From contig CALYQQ010000005.1 of NCBI GenBank assembly GCA_945288535.1, positions 62,001 to 126,000 of the forward strand: a stretch of 64,000 nucleotides of DNA. The letters are read 5' to 3'. The stretch is from an uncultured Enterobacterales bacterium. GTDB taxonomy: Bacteria > Pseudomonadota > Gammaproteobacteria > Enterobacterales > CALYQQ01. The position numbers and the translations under genes were made by a program. Below, one piece after another: positions 19,432-30,036 of the stretch. A model generated the notes under the pieces. That model made no database searches. It had not been told where the DNA came from and worked only from the letters and a program-made list of their open reading frames with translations. Numbering within the stretch: the first letter of the stretch is position 1; each line of letters begins with the position of its first letter.

Positions 19432-19780
19432 AGGAAGTATCATTACACTTATGGCAGCAATGCTTACTGCCATACTTTCCAGTCTATGTTGTATTGGCCC
19501 CCTTATTTATTTGCTATTTGGCATCTCAGCGGCGGCACTAACAGGCATTCAAATACTAAATTACTTACAAATCCCTATGATAACACTTTCTGTAGGACTG
19601 TTATTATTAGGTTTTTGGCGCCTTTATTTTTCTAAAAAACCTTTTTGTGCCGGTCGATTAACGCGAAAGCAGACCCTCTCTCTTTATTGGTGTACACTAC
19701 CTATTATATTATTATTCCAGTTATATCCTTTTATTTTACCTTGGATTATTGAGTTAGTTACAGTTGAGCTAATTGAATGA
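19403..19780 (+). CDS. MerT-like membrane metal transport protein
   Basis: LSSLCCIGPLIYLLFGISAAALTG Cys-Cys TM helix; ATG at 19403/19409, ORF-track start 19361 probably too early. Confidence 0.65.
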   Translation: MIMNLKSSNKGSIITLMAAMLTAILSSLCCIGPLIYLLFGISAAALTGIQILNYLQIPMITLSVGLLLLGFWRLYFSKKPFCAGRLTRKQTLSLYWCTLPIILLFQLYPFILPWIIELVTVELIE

Positions 19781-20058
19781 AAAATATCATCATTTTGATT
19801 ATATTGTTGTTTTCTGTTGCCAGTCATGCAGAAAATATTAAAGTTATTATTGATATTAATGATATGTCCTGTTCTTTATGTGTCACGTCCATTAATCAGG
19901 CTTTACGTAAAACAGAAGGCGTCATAAAAGCAAAAGCATCTCTAAAAACGCACCAAGCCGAAATCGTTGTTCCTAAAGGATATGATCTTAATAATTTATT
20001 AACCGCCATTAGTCATACCGGCTATCGGGGGGTAATTAATCAGGTAATTTCACAATAG
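19777..20058 (+). CDS. MerP-like periplasmic heavy-metal-associated (HMA) domain protein
   Basis: Signal peptide and MSCSLCVTSINQAL CxxC HMA motif. Confidence 0.85.
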   Translation: MKNIIILIILLFSVASHAENIKVIIDINDMSCSLCVTSINQALRKTEGVIKAKASLKTHQAEIVVPKGYDLNNLLTAISHTGYRGVINQVISQ

Positions 20059-20152
20059 GCGACGAAATAAGACTATTTAATAGATTATCAATCTGTTGTA
20101 GTCGTTTTAGTTTATCCCGCGATCATAATCCAATAACTTCAAACCAAGTTAG

Positions 20153-20189
20153 TAAATAAATCTCTGTTTTTTTTTCAGAGATTTATTTA
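20153..20189. terminator. Bidirectional terminator between convergent genes
   Basis: TAAATAAATCTCTG-T9-CAGAGATTTATTTA, perfect 14-bp stem. Confidence 0.8.
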
Positions 20190-20196
20190 TAGCACT

Positions 20197-20862
20197 TTAA
20201 ACAGATTCAATGATTTTTCGTGTTTCCAACAGATTTTTAGCTAGCCCACCTCTATTATGAAATAATGCACTTGTCCCAAGAACAAACATCTCAGCGCCTT
20301 CTGCCACACATGTCGGAATAGTGTGATGACCAATATTACCATCAACCTCAATGATAGCATTACTTCCTTGTTCTTTAAGCCATTTATTAGCAAAACAAAT
20401 TTTTTTATACATCGTAGTTATAAATTTTTGCCCCGCAAATCCTGGATTAACCGTCATAATAAGGAGAACATCTATCATATCTACGACATGATCGAGCGAT
20501 GTTACAGGTGTCGATGGATTTAATGCTACTCCTGCTTTAATACCGTGGTCACGGATGTTACTTAGAACACCGTGTAAATGTGTAACAGCCTCAGTATGTA
20601 CCGTAATAATGTCTACACCTGCCTTTATCAAGGATTCAATATAGCGTTCTGGTTTATTGACCATCAGGTGTACATCAATAGGTTTTGTTGTCACTGGCTT
20701 AATTGATTTAATAAAATCAATACTTAACGCAAAATTATCAACAAATTGACCATCCATAATATCGATATGATAAAAATCAATCCCGGCCTTATCTAACTCA
20801 GCAAGCTGTTTACCTAGTTGAAGGAAATCAGCACACATCAGGGATGCACCAAGAAGCCTCAT
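20197..20862 (-). CDS. Ribulose-phosphate/allulose-6-phosphate 3-epimerase family
   Basis: GASLMCADFLQLG, HIDIMDGQFV, DVHLMV, LIMTVNPGFAGQKF motifs. Confidence 0.92.
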   Translation of the reverse strand: MRLLGASLMCADFLQLGKQLAELDKAGIDFYHIDIMDGQFVDNFALSIDFIKSIKPVTTKPIDVHLMVNKPERYIESLIKAGVDIITVHTEAVTHLHGVLSNIRDHGIKAGVALNPSTPVTSLDHVVDMIDVLLIMTVNPGFAGQKFITTMYKKICFANKWLKEQGSNAIIEVDGNIGHHTIPTCVAEGAEMFVLGTSALFHNRGGLAKNLLETRKIIESV

Positions 20863-22280
20863 TTTCTCTCCTCAAAATTAGCATTAGTTTTTAAAACAGC
20901 GCTCGTCGTATTGATTTGTTGCATTCTTCTGAAATACCAGAAAAACATACCTAAATAAGCAAGTATAGCGACAGCGGATATGATCACCATTTGAATATCC
21001 AGTGATACACTTGTTTTAGCAATTAATATAGAAAGCATTTTCTCTAATGGATCAGAGTCTACCGATGAAAATAATTGATTATGTGACAAGCCACTAGGGA
21101 AACTGTTCATAGCAATAGAGGTTTTGGTAACAAATTCCGCAATCAATGTCGCAGCCCATAAGAACAACGGAATAAGTAGTGTACCAATCAGCGTCATACG
21201 GATCACTTTACCTTGAGTGATAATAAGAAGCGCGGGTGCGAGCACAGTTAAAAGGATCCCACCTAAAGGTAAAACGTTATTGTCAGGAAGAATAATGGCA
21301 ATAATCAATAAAATAGGTGCAAGAATATTGACTACTGCCCATAATTCAGCTCTTGACGCCAGGATAGGCCAATCAATTGCTACAAAAATTTGCCGACCTT
21401 TAAACCGTTTTTCCATCATAGTGGCAATGCCATCAGATAAAGGCATTATTGCTGGACCAAACCAGTTACCCACGGCACTGAAAAGTTCAAGTGATACTCC
21501 CGCCGTAAAAGCTAAGGCAAAGAGTTCATTCATTGGAAGTTTGCCAAGGATCCCCACAAAAAATCCCAGATAAACACCAATCGCAAATTTAGATCCCCAA
21601 AAACCAATTTTCTCATTCAATTTTTCCGCATCAAAATCAAATTTATCTATGAACGGTATAAATTTAGAAATAAGTTCATCAATGATTAATACTGGAGGAG
21701 AGATAAGCAGTGAAGGATGCGCTGTTGTCGTTATGCTGTTGTCATGATATTTAAGTAATGTTTTTATTTGTGGTTGCATAACATCGGAATTAAATAACAT
21801 CAGTGCATAAATAGTAGCGACTATACAAGTAGTCAATATGAGATTATCTTCTGAATAATAAAGCGTCAAAAGCCCAATAACAGAAAGATTCCAGATATTA
21901 AATAAGTCAACATTCAACGTGTTAACTTTTTTAAATGAGAGTAAGGCTAAATTGATGCTAATACATGTCATTGCAAAATACAGCGTATATATTGACCCCC
22001 ACGTGATCACGGCTAAAGGAGCCCAACCTAAATCTGTAATAGATAATGATACACCTGTTGATTCAACAAATTTAGTTAAAGCTGGTGCAAATGAGCTTGT
22101 TAACAATGTAATGACAGCTCCCATCCCCGTAAGAGCAATAGCCATTAAAATACCACCTTCCAATGCTTTTGATATTTTTACCTTAAATAATAAAGAAAGT
22201 AATGTAATGATAAAAAACATCATTGCAGGGGCGCCCAGCGAGATAAATGATGAGAAATATGAATTCAGTTGTGAAAGCAT
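20859..22280 (-). CDS. PTS galactitol-type EIIC (GatC-like) transporter
   Basis: Multi-TM; FALAFTAGVSLELFSAVGNWFGPAIMPLSDGIATMMEKRFKGRQIFVAIDWPILASRAELWA typical of the GatC family. Confidence 0.8.
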   Translation of the reverse strand: MLSQLNSYFSSFISLGAPAMMFFIITLLSLLFKVKISKALEGGILMAIALTGMGAVITLLTSSFAPALTKFVESTGVSLSITDLGWAPLAVITWGSIYTLYFAMTCISINLALLSFKKVNTLNVDLFNIWNLSVIGLLTLYYSEDNLILTTCIVATIYALMLFNSDVMQPQIKTLLKYHDNSITTTAHPSLLISPPVLIIDELISKFIPFIDKFDFDAEKLNEKIGFWGSKFAIGVYLGFFVGILGKLPMNELFALAFTAGVSLELFSAVGNWFGPAIMPLSDGIATMMEKRFKGRQIFVAIDWPILASRAELWAVVNILAPILLIIAIILPDNNVLPLGGILLTVLAPALLIITQGKVIRMTLIGTLLIPLFLWAATLIAEFVTKTSIAMNSFPSGLSHNQLFSSVDSDPLEKMLSILIAKTSVSLDIQMVIISAVAILAYLGMFFWYFRRMQQINTTSAVLKTNANFEERK

Positions 22281-22342
22281 AGCGTGGATCCTTCCTGCTA
22301 ATCGTATAAATATGATCTAGAGATTATTAAATAATCTCACAT

Positions 22343-23272
22343 TTAAGTTGTAATAGTTTCTATAACAGATTTGACTTCATCTATTTCAGGAATAGCATCA
22401 TGTCCTCCTGCTCGAGAGACTTTAATTCCGGCAACTACTTGAGCAAAACGAATACCACCTTCAATATCATTATAATTATCAATAAGATAACTTGCTAAAG
22501 CACCTGCAAAACAGTCTCCAGCACCTACTGTATCGACAGCTTCTACTTCAAGTGCTGGTATAAACACGGACCTATCCTTCTGATAAAGGAGGCAACCATC
22601 TTTCCCCATTTTTATGATGACACGCTTAACACCCATTTTATGAATAACTTTTGCCGCTTCGAGTGCACTTGATTCATCATTAACAGTAATACCAGTAATG
22701 TGTTTTGTCTCATTACTGTTAGGAACAATTAAATCGGCATAAGGGAAACACTCAGGATTTATACCCTGTACAGGTGCAGGATCAAGTATAATAAACATCC
22801 CTTTTTCACGTCCTAGTTGCATAGCAGTAAGAATAGATTCCTGACTTGTTTCCATTTGGACTAGTAAAATTTTACCCGTAATCGATGCAAGCGCATTGAT
22901 TACATCTTCTCGACTAAACGCTACGTTTGCACCGAGATGAACGAGTAAGGTATTATCACCATTCGATTCAACTAGCCCTACACAAGAACCCGTTTTTGCC
23001 TCTTTTTTTACAATCATGTACGAATCGTCAATATTGCGTATCTTCAGATTTTGACGTAACTGTCTTCCAGCATCGTCATCACCGATACATCCAAGAAAAC
23101 AAACCTTTTTACCATATCGAGCAGCACTGACAGCTTGATTATTCCCTTTACCACCAGCACTCATTTGAATGGATTTACAGAAGGAGTTATCCCCGCTTTT
23201 TGGAAACTCATGGCAATTAACGATGACATCCATATTGATACTTCCCATGACAACGATATCGTACATATTCAC
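22343..23272 (-). CDS. rbsK: Ribokinase / PfkB family sugar kinase
   Basis: GSINMDVIV, GGKGNNQAVSAARYG, DTVGAGDCFAGALA. Confidence 0.87.
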   Translation of the reverse strand: MNMYDIVVMGSINMDVIVNCHEFPKSGDNSFCKSIQMSAGGKGNNQAVSAARYGKKVCFLGCIGDDDAGRQLRQNLKIRNIDDSYMIVKKEAKTGSCVGLVESNGDNTLLVHLGANVAFSREDVINALASITGKILLVQMETSQESILTAMQLGREKGMFIILDPAPVQGINPECFPYADLIVPNSNETKHITGITVNDESSALEAAKVIHKMGVKRVIIKMGKDGCLLYQKDRSVFIPALEVEAVDTVGAGDCFAGALASYLIDNYNDIEGGIRFAQVVAGIKVSRAGGHDAIPEIDEVKSVIETITT

Positions 23273-23281
23273 TCCTTAATT

Positions 23282-24277
23282 CTACTCAAGTTTTGTTGTT
23301 GATTCCCTAATAACTATGTTTGGTGTAATACTGAGATGTTGAATTTGTGTTTTACCATTTATAAGTTGTATCATTGTTTCGATAGATAATTTGCCAATCA
23401 TATTGAGATTTTGGTTAATAGATGTTAATCGCGGTATGTATATATCATCCATTGACGAATTATCATAACCAATAATCAATAGATCATCAGGTACTCGTAT
23501 GCCAGAATCAAAACAAGCACGCATTGCACCAAAGGCCATTGCATCATTTGAGCAAAAAACACCATCAAAACTTTTATTCTGCTTAATAAACTTAAGAAAT
23601 TGTTGATAACCCCCTTTTGCAGTTAAATCGCTATGAATAACCGTTATATCCTTCCTTCCCGTTTTTATTTCAAAAATTTCAGCAAATCCGGCCATACGTT
23701 CATTTGCGATGTTGTCATCTGGGTGACCTGATAACATCACTGGATTTTTACAGCCACGAGAAAATAAATGCTCTGTAGCAATCTTGCCACCAAGCCGGTG
23801 ATTAACCGTAACGGAGGAATAATGTGGATCTGACCCTGCGCGATCAATTGTTATGGTTTTTATGCCATTTTTTTCTAGATTTTCCAGATCCTTTCCAGTG
23901 ATAGAGAATGAATTTATGATTGCCCCACACACAAAATTACTTTTCATTGAATTTAAATAATATTCAACCTTTTCTCTGTTATCACTACTGTTAAAAAACA
24001 AGGTGTTATAACCCTTTCTGTTTGCCTCATTTTCTATTTCTAATAATAAATCCGAAAAAAATTGGTTATTTAATGTAGGTAACATAACAGCGATTAAATT
24101 TGTTCTACCATGAGATAAATTCTTAGCAATAGAGTTAGGTACATAGCCCATCTCATCAATTATATGAAGAATATAATTGCGCATTTTTTCGCTGATATCT
24201 TTTTTATTATTTATCGCTCTTGATACAGTCGCAACAGAGACGCCCGCTTTTTTGGCTATATCTTTAATAGTTATCAT
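23282..24277 (-). CDS. LacI family transcriptional regulator
   Basis: N-terminal TIKDIAKKAGVSVATVSRAINNKKDIS HTH and periplasmic-binding-like domain. Confidence 0.95.
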   Translation of the reverse strand: MITIKDIAKKAGVSVATVSRAINNKKDISEKMRNYILHIIDEMGYVPNSIAKNLSHGRTNLIAVMLPTLNNQFFSDLLLEIENEANRKGYNTLFFNSSDNREKVEYYLNSMKSNFVCGAIINSFSITGKDLENLEKNGIKTITIDRAGSDPHYSSVTVNHRLGGKIATEHLFSRGCKNPVMLSGHPDDNIANERMAGFAEIFEIKTGRKDITVIHSDLTAKGGYQQFLKFIKQNKSFDGVFCSNDAMAFGAMRACFDSGIRVPDDLLIIGYDNSSMDDIYIPRLTSINQNLNMIGKLSIETMIQLINGKTQIQHLSITPNIVIRESTTKLE

Positions 24278-24284
24278 TGCATTC

Positions 24285-24302
24285 TCCGTAACCGGTTACG
24301 GA
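24285..24302. promoter_or_regulatory. Perfect 18-bp palindromic operator for the adjacent LacI-family regulator
   Basis: TCCGTAACCGGTTACGGA 8 bp upstream of the regulator start; central CCGG symmetry typical of LacI-family operators. Confidence 0.75.
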
Positions 24303-24749
24303 ACAATACTACTAGCACTAAATCGATGTCAAACAGGTCATTGGCTATTTATTGCGTCATAATGAATTCAACACATTGAAATTTTTATATAAGTTTCAAT
24401 AAAAAAACTTCTATTTTATTTCATATTTTTTGATTTTTATCACATAAAAACGTAATGTCATTCTCTTATATTACCTGTCAAGGACAAGGATCCTTTGGCT
24501 AGTAAAAGAATTGTTAAACTTGGTATTTTATAAAAGATGAGGAAGGCAATTCTGCGATGTTATAACACGTTTTTTGAATAAATAGCATCTCTGATGTTAT
24601 GATATTATCTCTTTTTCAACGCTAGGCAATCAGCATGCCAAGTAACCTATTAGGTATAAGATTGAAAATATGAACGAATCGAGCATACAATCCTTTTTCA
24701 ATCCTAATTTCGCTCACTCATGCATTTAACTAGATAAGCAAATAATTAT

Positions 24750-25214
24750 TTATAAGATGGTCTCTATCTTTCGTCTATGGAGTAACCATTTATCTAATTC
24801 GTTGGCAAATTGTTGGCGGTCGCGTTGACTGAATGTCGCCGCCCCCCCCGTCTGAACGCCACTTGAGCGCATGGTCTCCATAAAATCACGCATAATCAAA
24901 CGTTCACGGATCGTGACTTCGGTATAGCACTCTCCTCGAGGGTTAAGTGCCACTGCGCCTTTTGCTATGACTTCAGCAGCTAAGGGAATGTCAGCTGTAA
25001 CGACCAAATCTCCCACCATGACACGCTTAACAATTTCATTGTCGGCAACATCAAATCCTTTAGCCACATGTAAAGCAAAAATAAATGCAGATATCGGCAA
25101 TCTAATAGGTTGATTAGCAACAAATATTACTTGTACTTTTTCACGTTCAGCTGCACGATAAAGGATTTCTTTTATTACTTTCGGACACGCATCAGCATCG
25201 ACTAAAATCGGCAT
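24750..25214 (-). CDS. yaiI: YaiI/YqxD family protein (UPF0178)
   Basis: [43 protein letters not shown]-like motifs. Confidence 0.92.
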   Translation of the reverse strand: MPILVDADACPKVIKEILYRAAEREKVQVIFVANQPIRLPISAFIFALHVAKGFDVADNEIVKRVMVGDLVVTADIPLAAEVIAKGAVALNPRGECYTEVTIRERLIMRDFMETMRSSGVQTGGAATFSQRDRQQFANELDKWLLHRRKIETIL

Positions 25215-25234
25215 AGTTACGCCCTTATTTTATG

Positions 25235-26332
25235 TTATTTTCTCTCTAATGAATGATTCATCATAATTCGATGCAAGGCGATTAATAACGCTTTATTATC
25301 CGATCTCTTCTTAATAGCAACACGGTAATAATTGTTATTTAATCCTGGGTAATTACCACAACTACGGATCAAAATATGATGTTCTAATAATGCATCTTGT
25401 AAATCAAAATCGGTTATCTGACATTTAAAAAAAATGTAATTAGCTGCAGGAGGGTAAACAATTAATGTTGAAAATTGAGATAACTTTTGAAATAAATACG
25501 CTTGTTCTTGCCGTAACCAACGATGTGTTGCATCAATATAGCCATAATCATATAAAACAACACGTCCAGCTAACTCGGCGAAACTATTAATGGTCCATGG
25601 CTGTTGTTCTAACCTGAGTCGATGCAACAAATTATCATCTGTATTAAGTAAATAGCCTAATCGCAGGCCTGGAATAGCAAAAAATTTTGTCATTGAACGC
25701 AATATAATAAGATAAGGATTTGCTGTAATTTTTGATATTAAACTATAGCGTTCACCTGCAAAATCAATAAATGCTTCATCAATAATAAGATAAATCTGCC
25801 GTTGTCGGCAAATATCGACAATCTCGTTAAGTAAATCATGATCAATACGCTGTCCGGTAGGATTATTAGGCGAACAAATAAACAAACAATCTAAATCAGC
25901 GCTAATATGCTTAATAAGTGCACGATCAGGTTGAAAGAAATTGTCTTCTGATAATTGATAATCAACAATTTCACATTGTTGTTTTTGCAATGCGCGTCGA
26001 TATTCAGCAAATCCTGGTATTAATAACATTGCTTTTTTAGGCTTTATAGCTTCTGTTACCGCAAATATCAATTCTGTTGCACCATTACCCACAACAATAT
26101 GTCTATCCAAACATTGATGGTATTCAGCTAACGTTTTGCGAAGTGCTTTATATTCGCTATCTGGATAACGCTCAGCTAAGTGAAGTTGTTGACAAATCGC
26201 TAATTTTAACGATTCGGGTATACCAAGAGGATTAATATTGGCACTGAAATCAAGTAAACTCTCTATTGAAATACCTCGTATTTCTGCATGCTCACGAACA
26301 TTACCACCATGTGTACTCAATGCTCTAATCAT
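25235..26332 (-). CDS. cobD: Threonine-phosphate decarboxylase
   Basis: FSANINPLGIPESL, NNPTGQRIDHDLL, RSMTKFFAIPGLRLGYLL; cobalamin context. Confidence 0.92.
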   Translation of the reverse strand: MIRALSTHGGNVREHAEIRGISIESLLDFSANINPLGIPESLKLAICQQLHLAERYPDSEYKALRKTLAEYHQCLDRHIVVGNGATELIFAVTEAIKPKKAMLLIPGFAEYRRALQKQQCEIVDYQLSEDNFFQPDRALIKHISADLDCLFICSPNNPTGQRIDHDLLNEIVDICRQRQIYLIIDEAFIDFAGERYSLISKITANPYLIILRSMTKFFAIPGLRLGYLLNTDDNLLHRLRLEQQPWTINSFAELAGRVVLYDYGYIDATHRWLRQEQAYLFQKLSQFSTLIVYPPAANYIFFKCQITDFDLQDALLEHHILIRSCGNYPGLNNNYYRVAIKKRSDNKALLIALHRIMMNHSLERK

Positions 26333-26334
26333 TT

Positions 26335-26934
26335 TCACCAATCGATTCCCTTCTGCGCTTTGATACCGGCATCAAAGGCATGTTTTACGGGACGGATTTC
26401 ACTCACGGTATCAGCCAGTTCTATAAGTCGACGATGACATCCACGACCAGTAATAATGACCGATTGTTGTGTGGGTCGCTGTGTAATGGCCTTTATAACC
26501 TCATCAAGTAATAAATAGTCATAATTAATCATATACGTTAATTCATCCAGAACGACTAAATCAAGCTGTGCATTATTTAACATTCTTTTTGCTTCTTGCC
26601 AAACGGTTTGTGCGGCTCGTTGGTCTTTATATCGGTCTTGTGTCTCCCAGGTAAATCCACTTGCCATTACTTGAAACTCAACACCCTGTTGCATCAATAA
26701 ATTTCGCTCGCCACAATCCCAATTACCTTTAATAAATTGTACTACTGCCACAGACAAACCATGACCAACCGCCCGACTCACCGTACCAAATGCTGCAGTA
26801 CTTTTTCCTTTACCCTGTCCGGTAAATACCATAATAATACCGCGTTCCTGTTTAGCTTGCGCAATACGTTGATCAATATTGGCTTTAATTCGTTGTTGCC
26901 GTTGTTTATAACGATCATCTGATGTTTTTGTCAT
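26335..26934 (-). CDS. cobA: Cob(I)yrinic acid a,c-diamide adenosyltransferase
   Basis: IMVFTGQGKGKSTAAFGT, VVQFIKGNW, VVLDELTYMINY, IITGRGCHRRLIELAD. Confidence 0.95.
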   Translation of the reverse strand: MTKTSDDRYKQRQQRIKANIDQRIAQAKQERGIIMVFTGQGKGKSTAAFGTVSRAVGHGLSVAVVQFIKGNWDCGERNLLMQQGVEFQVMASGFTWETQDRYKDQRAAQTVWQEAKRMLNNAQLDLVVLDELTYMINYDYLLLDEVIKAITQRPTQQSVIITGRGCHRRLIELADTVSEIRPVKHAFDAGIKAQKGIDW

Positions 26935-27220
26935 AAATATCCAACTGATAATCTAATATTAAAAGCACTAATCTAGCTAAACCTTACTCATCACTCAAAG
27001 AACCATATAAATTGCGAATAAAACATGCATTAAATATACTGAGTAAATTCTTTATTAGCAAAAATAATAGCAAATAGTGATAATGTAAAAACGCGTACGA
27101 GTAAATTACATGAAGGCATTAACGTGATATAACACTATTTATGTGCTGACCTATCTACCCTAACATAGATTGATTACTTAACTCAGTTTATGCATTTTTT
27201 ATTGAGGTGACACAATCTTT

Positions 27221-28282
27221 ATGCTATCTCCACTTATTGAGCAAGTAATTAAAGCCATTTCGCCCCTTGATATCATTATAAAAAACAAAATGCAAAAGAA
27301 GCTTGATGGTTTAGTTAAACCACCCGGTAGCTTGGGTAGACTAGAACAACTCGCTATACAATTAGCCAGCATATCATCAACGACAGATATTCAGTATAAA
27401 CAAAAAGCCATCCTTGTTTTTGCCGCCGATCATGGTGTATTTCATGAAGGGGTTGCTGTAACACCACAAAATGTTACAGCCATTCAGGCTAAAAATATGA
27501 CGAAAGGACTTACTGGGGTTTGTGCGTTAGCGCATGTGAGTCAAAGTCAGGTTATTGTTACTGATGTTGGCATTATCGATACGGTACCTATCTCAGAAAT
27601 ACACCATTATAAAATTTGTGAAGGTACACGCAATATCGCTCAAGGCCCAGCGATGACAATTGCTCAAGCCATAAAGGCTATTGAGGTTGGTATCAAAACA
27701 GCACAACGTCATATTCAGCAAGGAATTCAACTTATAGGAGTCGGCGAAATTGGGATCGCCAATACGACAGCCGCTGCCGCAATGATCAGCGTTTTATGTC
27801 ATAAAGAGGCTGATTGTGTGGTTGGACTCGGTGCGAATTTACCTGCTAAGCAAAGACAACATAAGGTTAATGTAGTAAATACCGCTATTCAAATTAATCG
27901 ACCTAATCCAGACCAACCCATTGATATCCTCGCCAAATTGGGTGGATTAGAGTTGGGCGCGATGAGCGGTGCCATATTGGCAGCGGCAGCATTAAAAATA
28001 CCTATTGTATTAGACGGTTTTTTATCTTATGCCTCAGCATTGATTGCCTGTCGTTTGTGTCCACATGTTAATGCGTATCTTATACCATCACATATGTCTA
28101 CTGAACAAGGTGCACGCATTGCCCTTGATGCTCTTGGACTTCGTCCATACCTTGATATGGAAATGCGACTAGGCGAAGGGAGTGGTGCTGCATTACTCTT
28201 TCCTATTATTGATGCTGCCTGTGCCATGGGCGAATATATGGGCACCCTGTCAGACTCAGCTATTATACTTCCTGACAGTTAA
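27221..28282 (+). CDS. cobT: Nicotinate-nucleotide--dimethylbenzimidazole phosphoribosyltransferase
   Basis: LVKPPGSLGRLEQLA, FAADHGVFHEGV, GEIGIANTTAAAAM, RLGEGSGAAL. Confidence 0.95.
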   Translation: MLSPLIEQVIKAISPLDIIIKNKMQKKLDGLVKPPGSLGRLEQLAIQLASISSTTDIQYKQKAILVFAADHGVFHEGVAVTPQNVTAIQAKNMTKGLTGVCALAHVSQSQVIVTDVGIIDTVPISEIHHYKICEGTRNIAQGPAMTIAQAIKAIEVGIKTAQRHIQQGIQLIGVGEIGIANTTAAAAMISVLCHKEADCVVGLGANLPAKQRQHKVNVVNTAIQINRPNPDQPIDILAKLGGLELGAMSGAILAAAALKIPIVLDGFLSYASALIACRLCPHVNAYLIPSHMSTEQGARIALDALGLRPYLDMEMRLGEGSGAALLFPIIDAACAMGEYMGTLSDSAIILPDS

Positions 28283-28721
28283 GATTGACACAAGGGTTAT
28301 TTTCACCAACAACTTTTCGGAAATATCTATCAATAGATGCGTCACCTATTATCTTAGTATTTTAGGCTACTTTAATTTAGCGTTCTTGTTTTACTTGCTG
28401 AATGGGTTTTTCTAAAAAGAAATATAAGTTCGATAACTTCATCTGTTAACAAGACTTTGACGTCCGATATTAAGGAAATCAAACAGAATAAGATTTGGCC
28501 AAATTTTAGCTACATATTTTTTTACTTTTACATATTCGTTTCTGTAACCTACTTTTGAGAAAAAGCAATTGTTATAATCAGAAAGAAAAGCTTATTTTTT
28601 GTGTTTTTTGCGTTAATACCATACTAGCTAAATGTTCATTCATTATATAATCTATCTGTAAAGACATTGAATTCTCTGATGTAGATGAAACGTTCTCTTA
28701 ATAAGTGTAAGTAGGTTAATT

Positions 28722-29585
28722 ATGGCTAAAAAGACACTTAGACTTTCTTTTCCTCAATGGCAAGGCGGCAACAATCCTTCATATTATCTTGGCTCTCTTC
28801 TTTTGTCTTTTCTTTCGCCCAAAACAAATGGCCCCATTGAGGAAATTCCCGTTACTTTACCTGGAACTGAACCGCTGACTAAAGTAGACGGTATTATTGG
28901 CAAACCTCAAATTATCAAGCAGTTGAATGATGCGACGTCTCTCATTAAAAAACATGAGCCTGATGCAATTGTCGTTTTAGGTGGCGATTGTCTTGTATCT
29001 CTAGCGCCTTTTGCCTATTTACTGAATAAATATGGCGATAAGTTAGGCGTGCTCTGGATCGATACGCATCCCGATGTTCAGACAGCTAAAGAATATTCTA
29101 ATGCACATGCCCATGTACTTGGTGCATTGATTGGAACAGGCGACAACGATTTAGTTGATCATGTAGCGAATAAGCTTTCTCCATCAAAAATCATGATTGC
29201 AGGTATTCACGATCCGCTTCCTTATGAATATGATTATCTAACCCGTCATCACATTACGACGTCAAATCCTACAAAAATTAAAAAGGGTTCAAAAGATGTT
29301 TTGACATGGATCGCCAAAGAAAAAATTCAGTATTTGGCTATTCATCTTGATTTAGATGTGCTGGATCCAGCACTTTTTCGTTCTGTTTTATTCGCTAAGC
29401 CAGGGAGAGGGCCGCACGACTTCGGTGATGTTGCTGAGGGTCAGCTGAGTATTGAAGATGTACTCAGACTTATCCATCAGGCAACTGCTAAAGCCGACGC
29501 TGTTGGACTTACAATCGCTGAACATATGCCTTGGGATATGCTAAATCTCAAAAATATGCTTAATGCATTACCACTTATGAAATAA
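28722..29585 (+). CDS. Arginase/agmatinase (ureohydrolase) family protein
   Basis: VVLGGDCLVSL, WIDTHPDVQTAKEYSNAHAHVLGAL, IHLDLDVLDP. Confidence 0.85.
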   Translation: MAKKTLRLSFPQWQGGNNPSYYLGSLLLSFLSPKTNGPIEEIPVTLPGTEPLTKVDGIIGKPQIIKQLNDATSLIKKHEPDAIVVLGGDCLVSLAPFAYLLNKYGDKLGVLWIDTHPDVQTAKEYSNAHAHVLGALIGTGDNDLVDHVANKLSPSKIMIAGIHDPLPYEYDYLTRHHITTSNPTKIKKGSKDVLTWIAKEKIQYLAIHLDLDVLDPALFRSVLFAKPGRGPHDFGDVAEGQLSIEDVLRLIHQATAKADAVGLTIAEHMPWDMLNLKNMLNALPLMK

Positions 29586-30036
29586 TATTGTCTATTGGGA
29601 AACTAGACTGCTCTCGCAATAATACACTATACAAAAGCCAGATGGATTCGTACTCTACTCACGCTCTAGATGGGATAAGCCCCATAAAAGTTAATACGTT
29701 AAAAGATATTAAAACTTATTATACGTTGCGTTGATTTACCGTTAAGCCGCCTCTATTGTGAAAAAGGAACCAATATAATTAATGTTAGCTAGCCAGTTAC
29801 ACGTCATCTTTGGGTTAAAATAACAGCTAAATCAACGTACAATCCAGAGTTATAGACAGTTTTTTCTCTAATGATGACATTATTTGAATTTTTCGCATTT
29901 CCCATTGAGATATCTTGTATTTTTCAGCGTGCCTGAATTACATGGGCAAATTTAACCTGTCAAGTTAGACAATACATCATGGTATAATATTGTTAATTAT
30001 AAAAATATAATATATCCTAAAAATCATTTTATCTGA

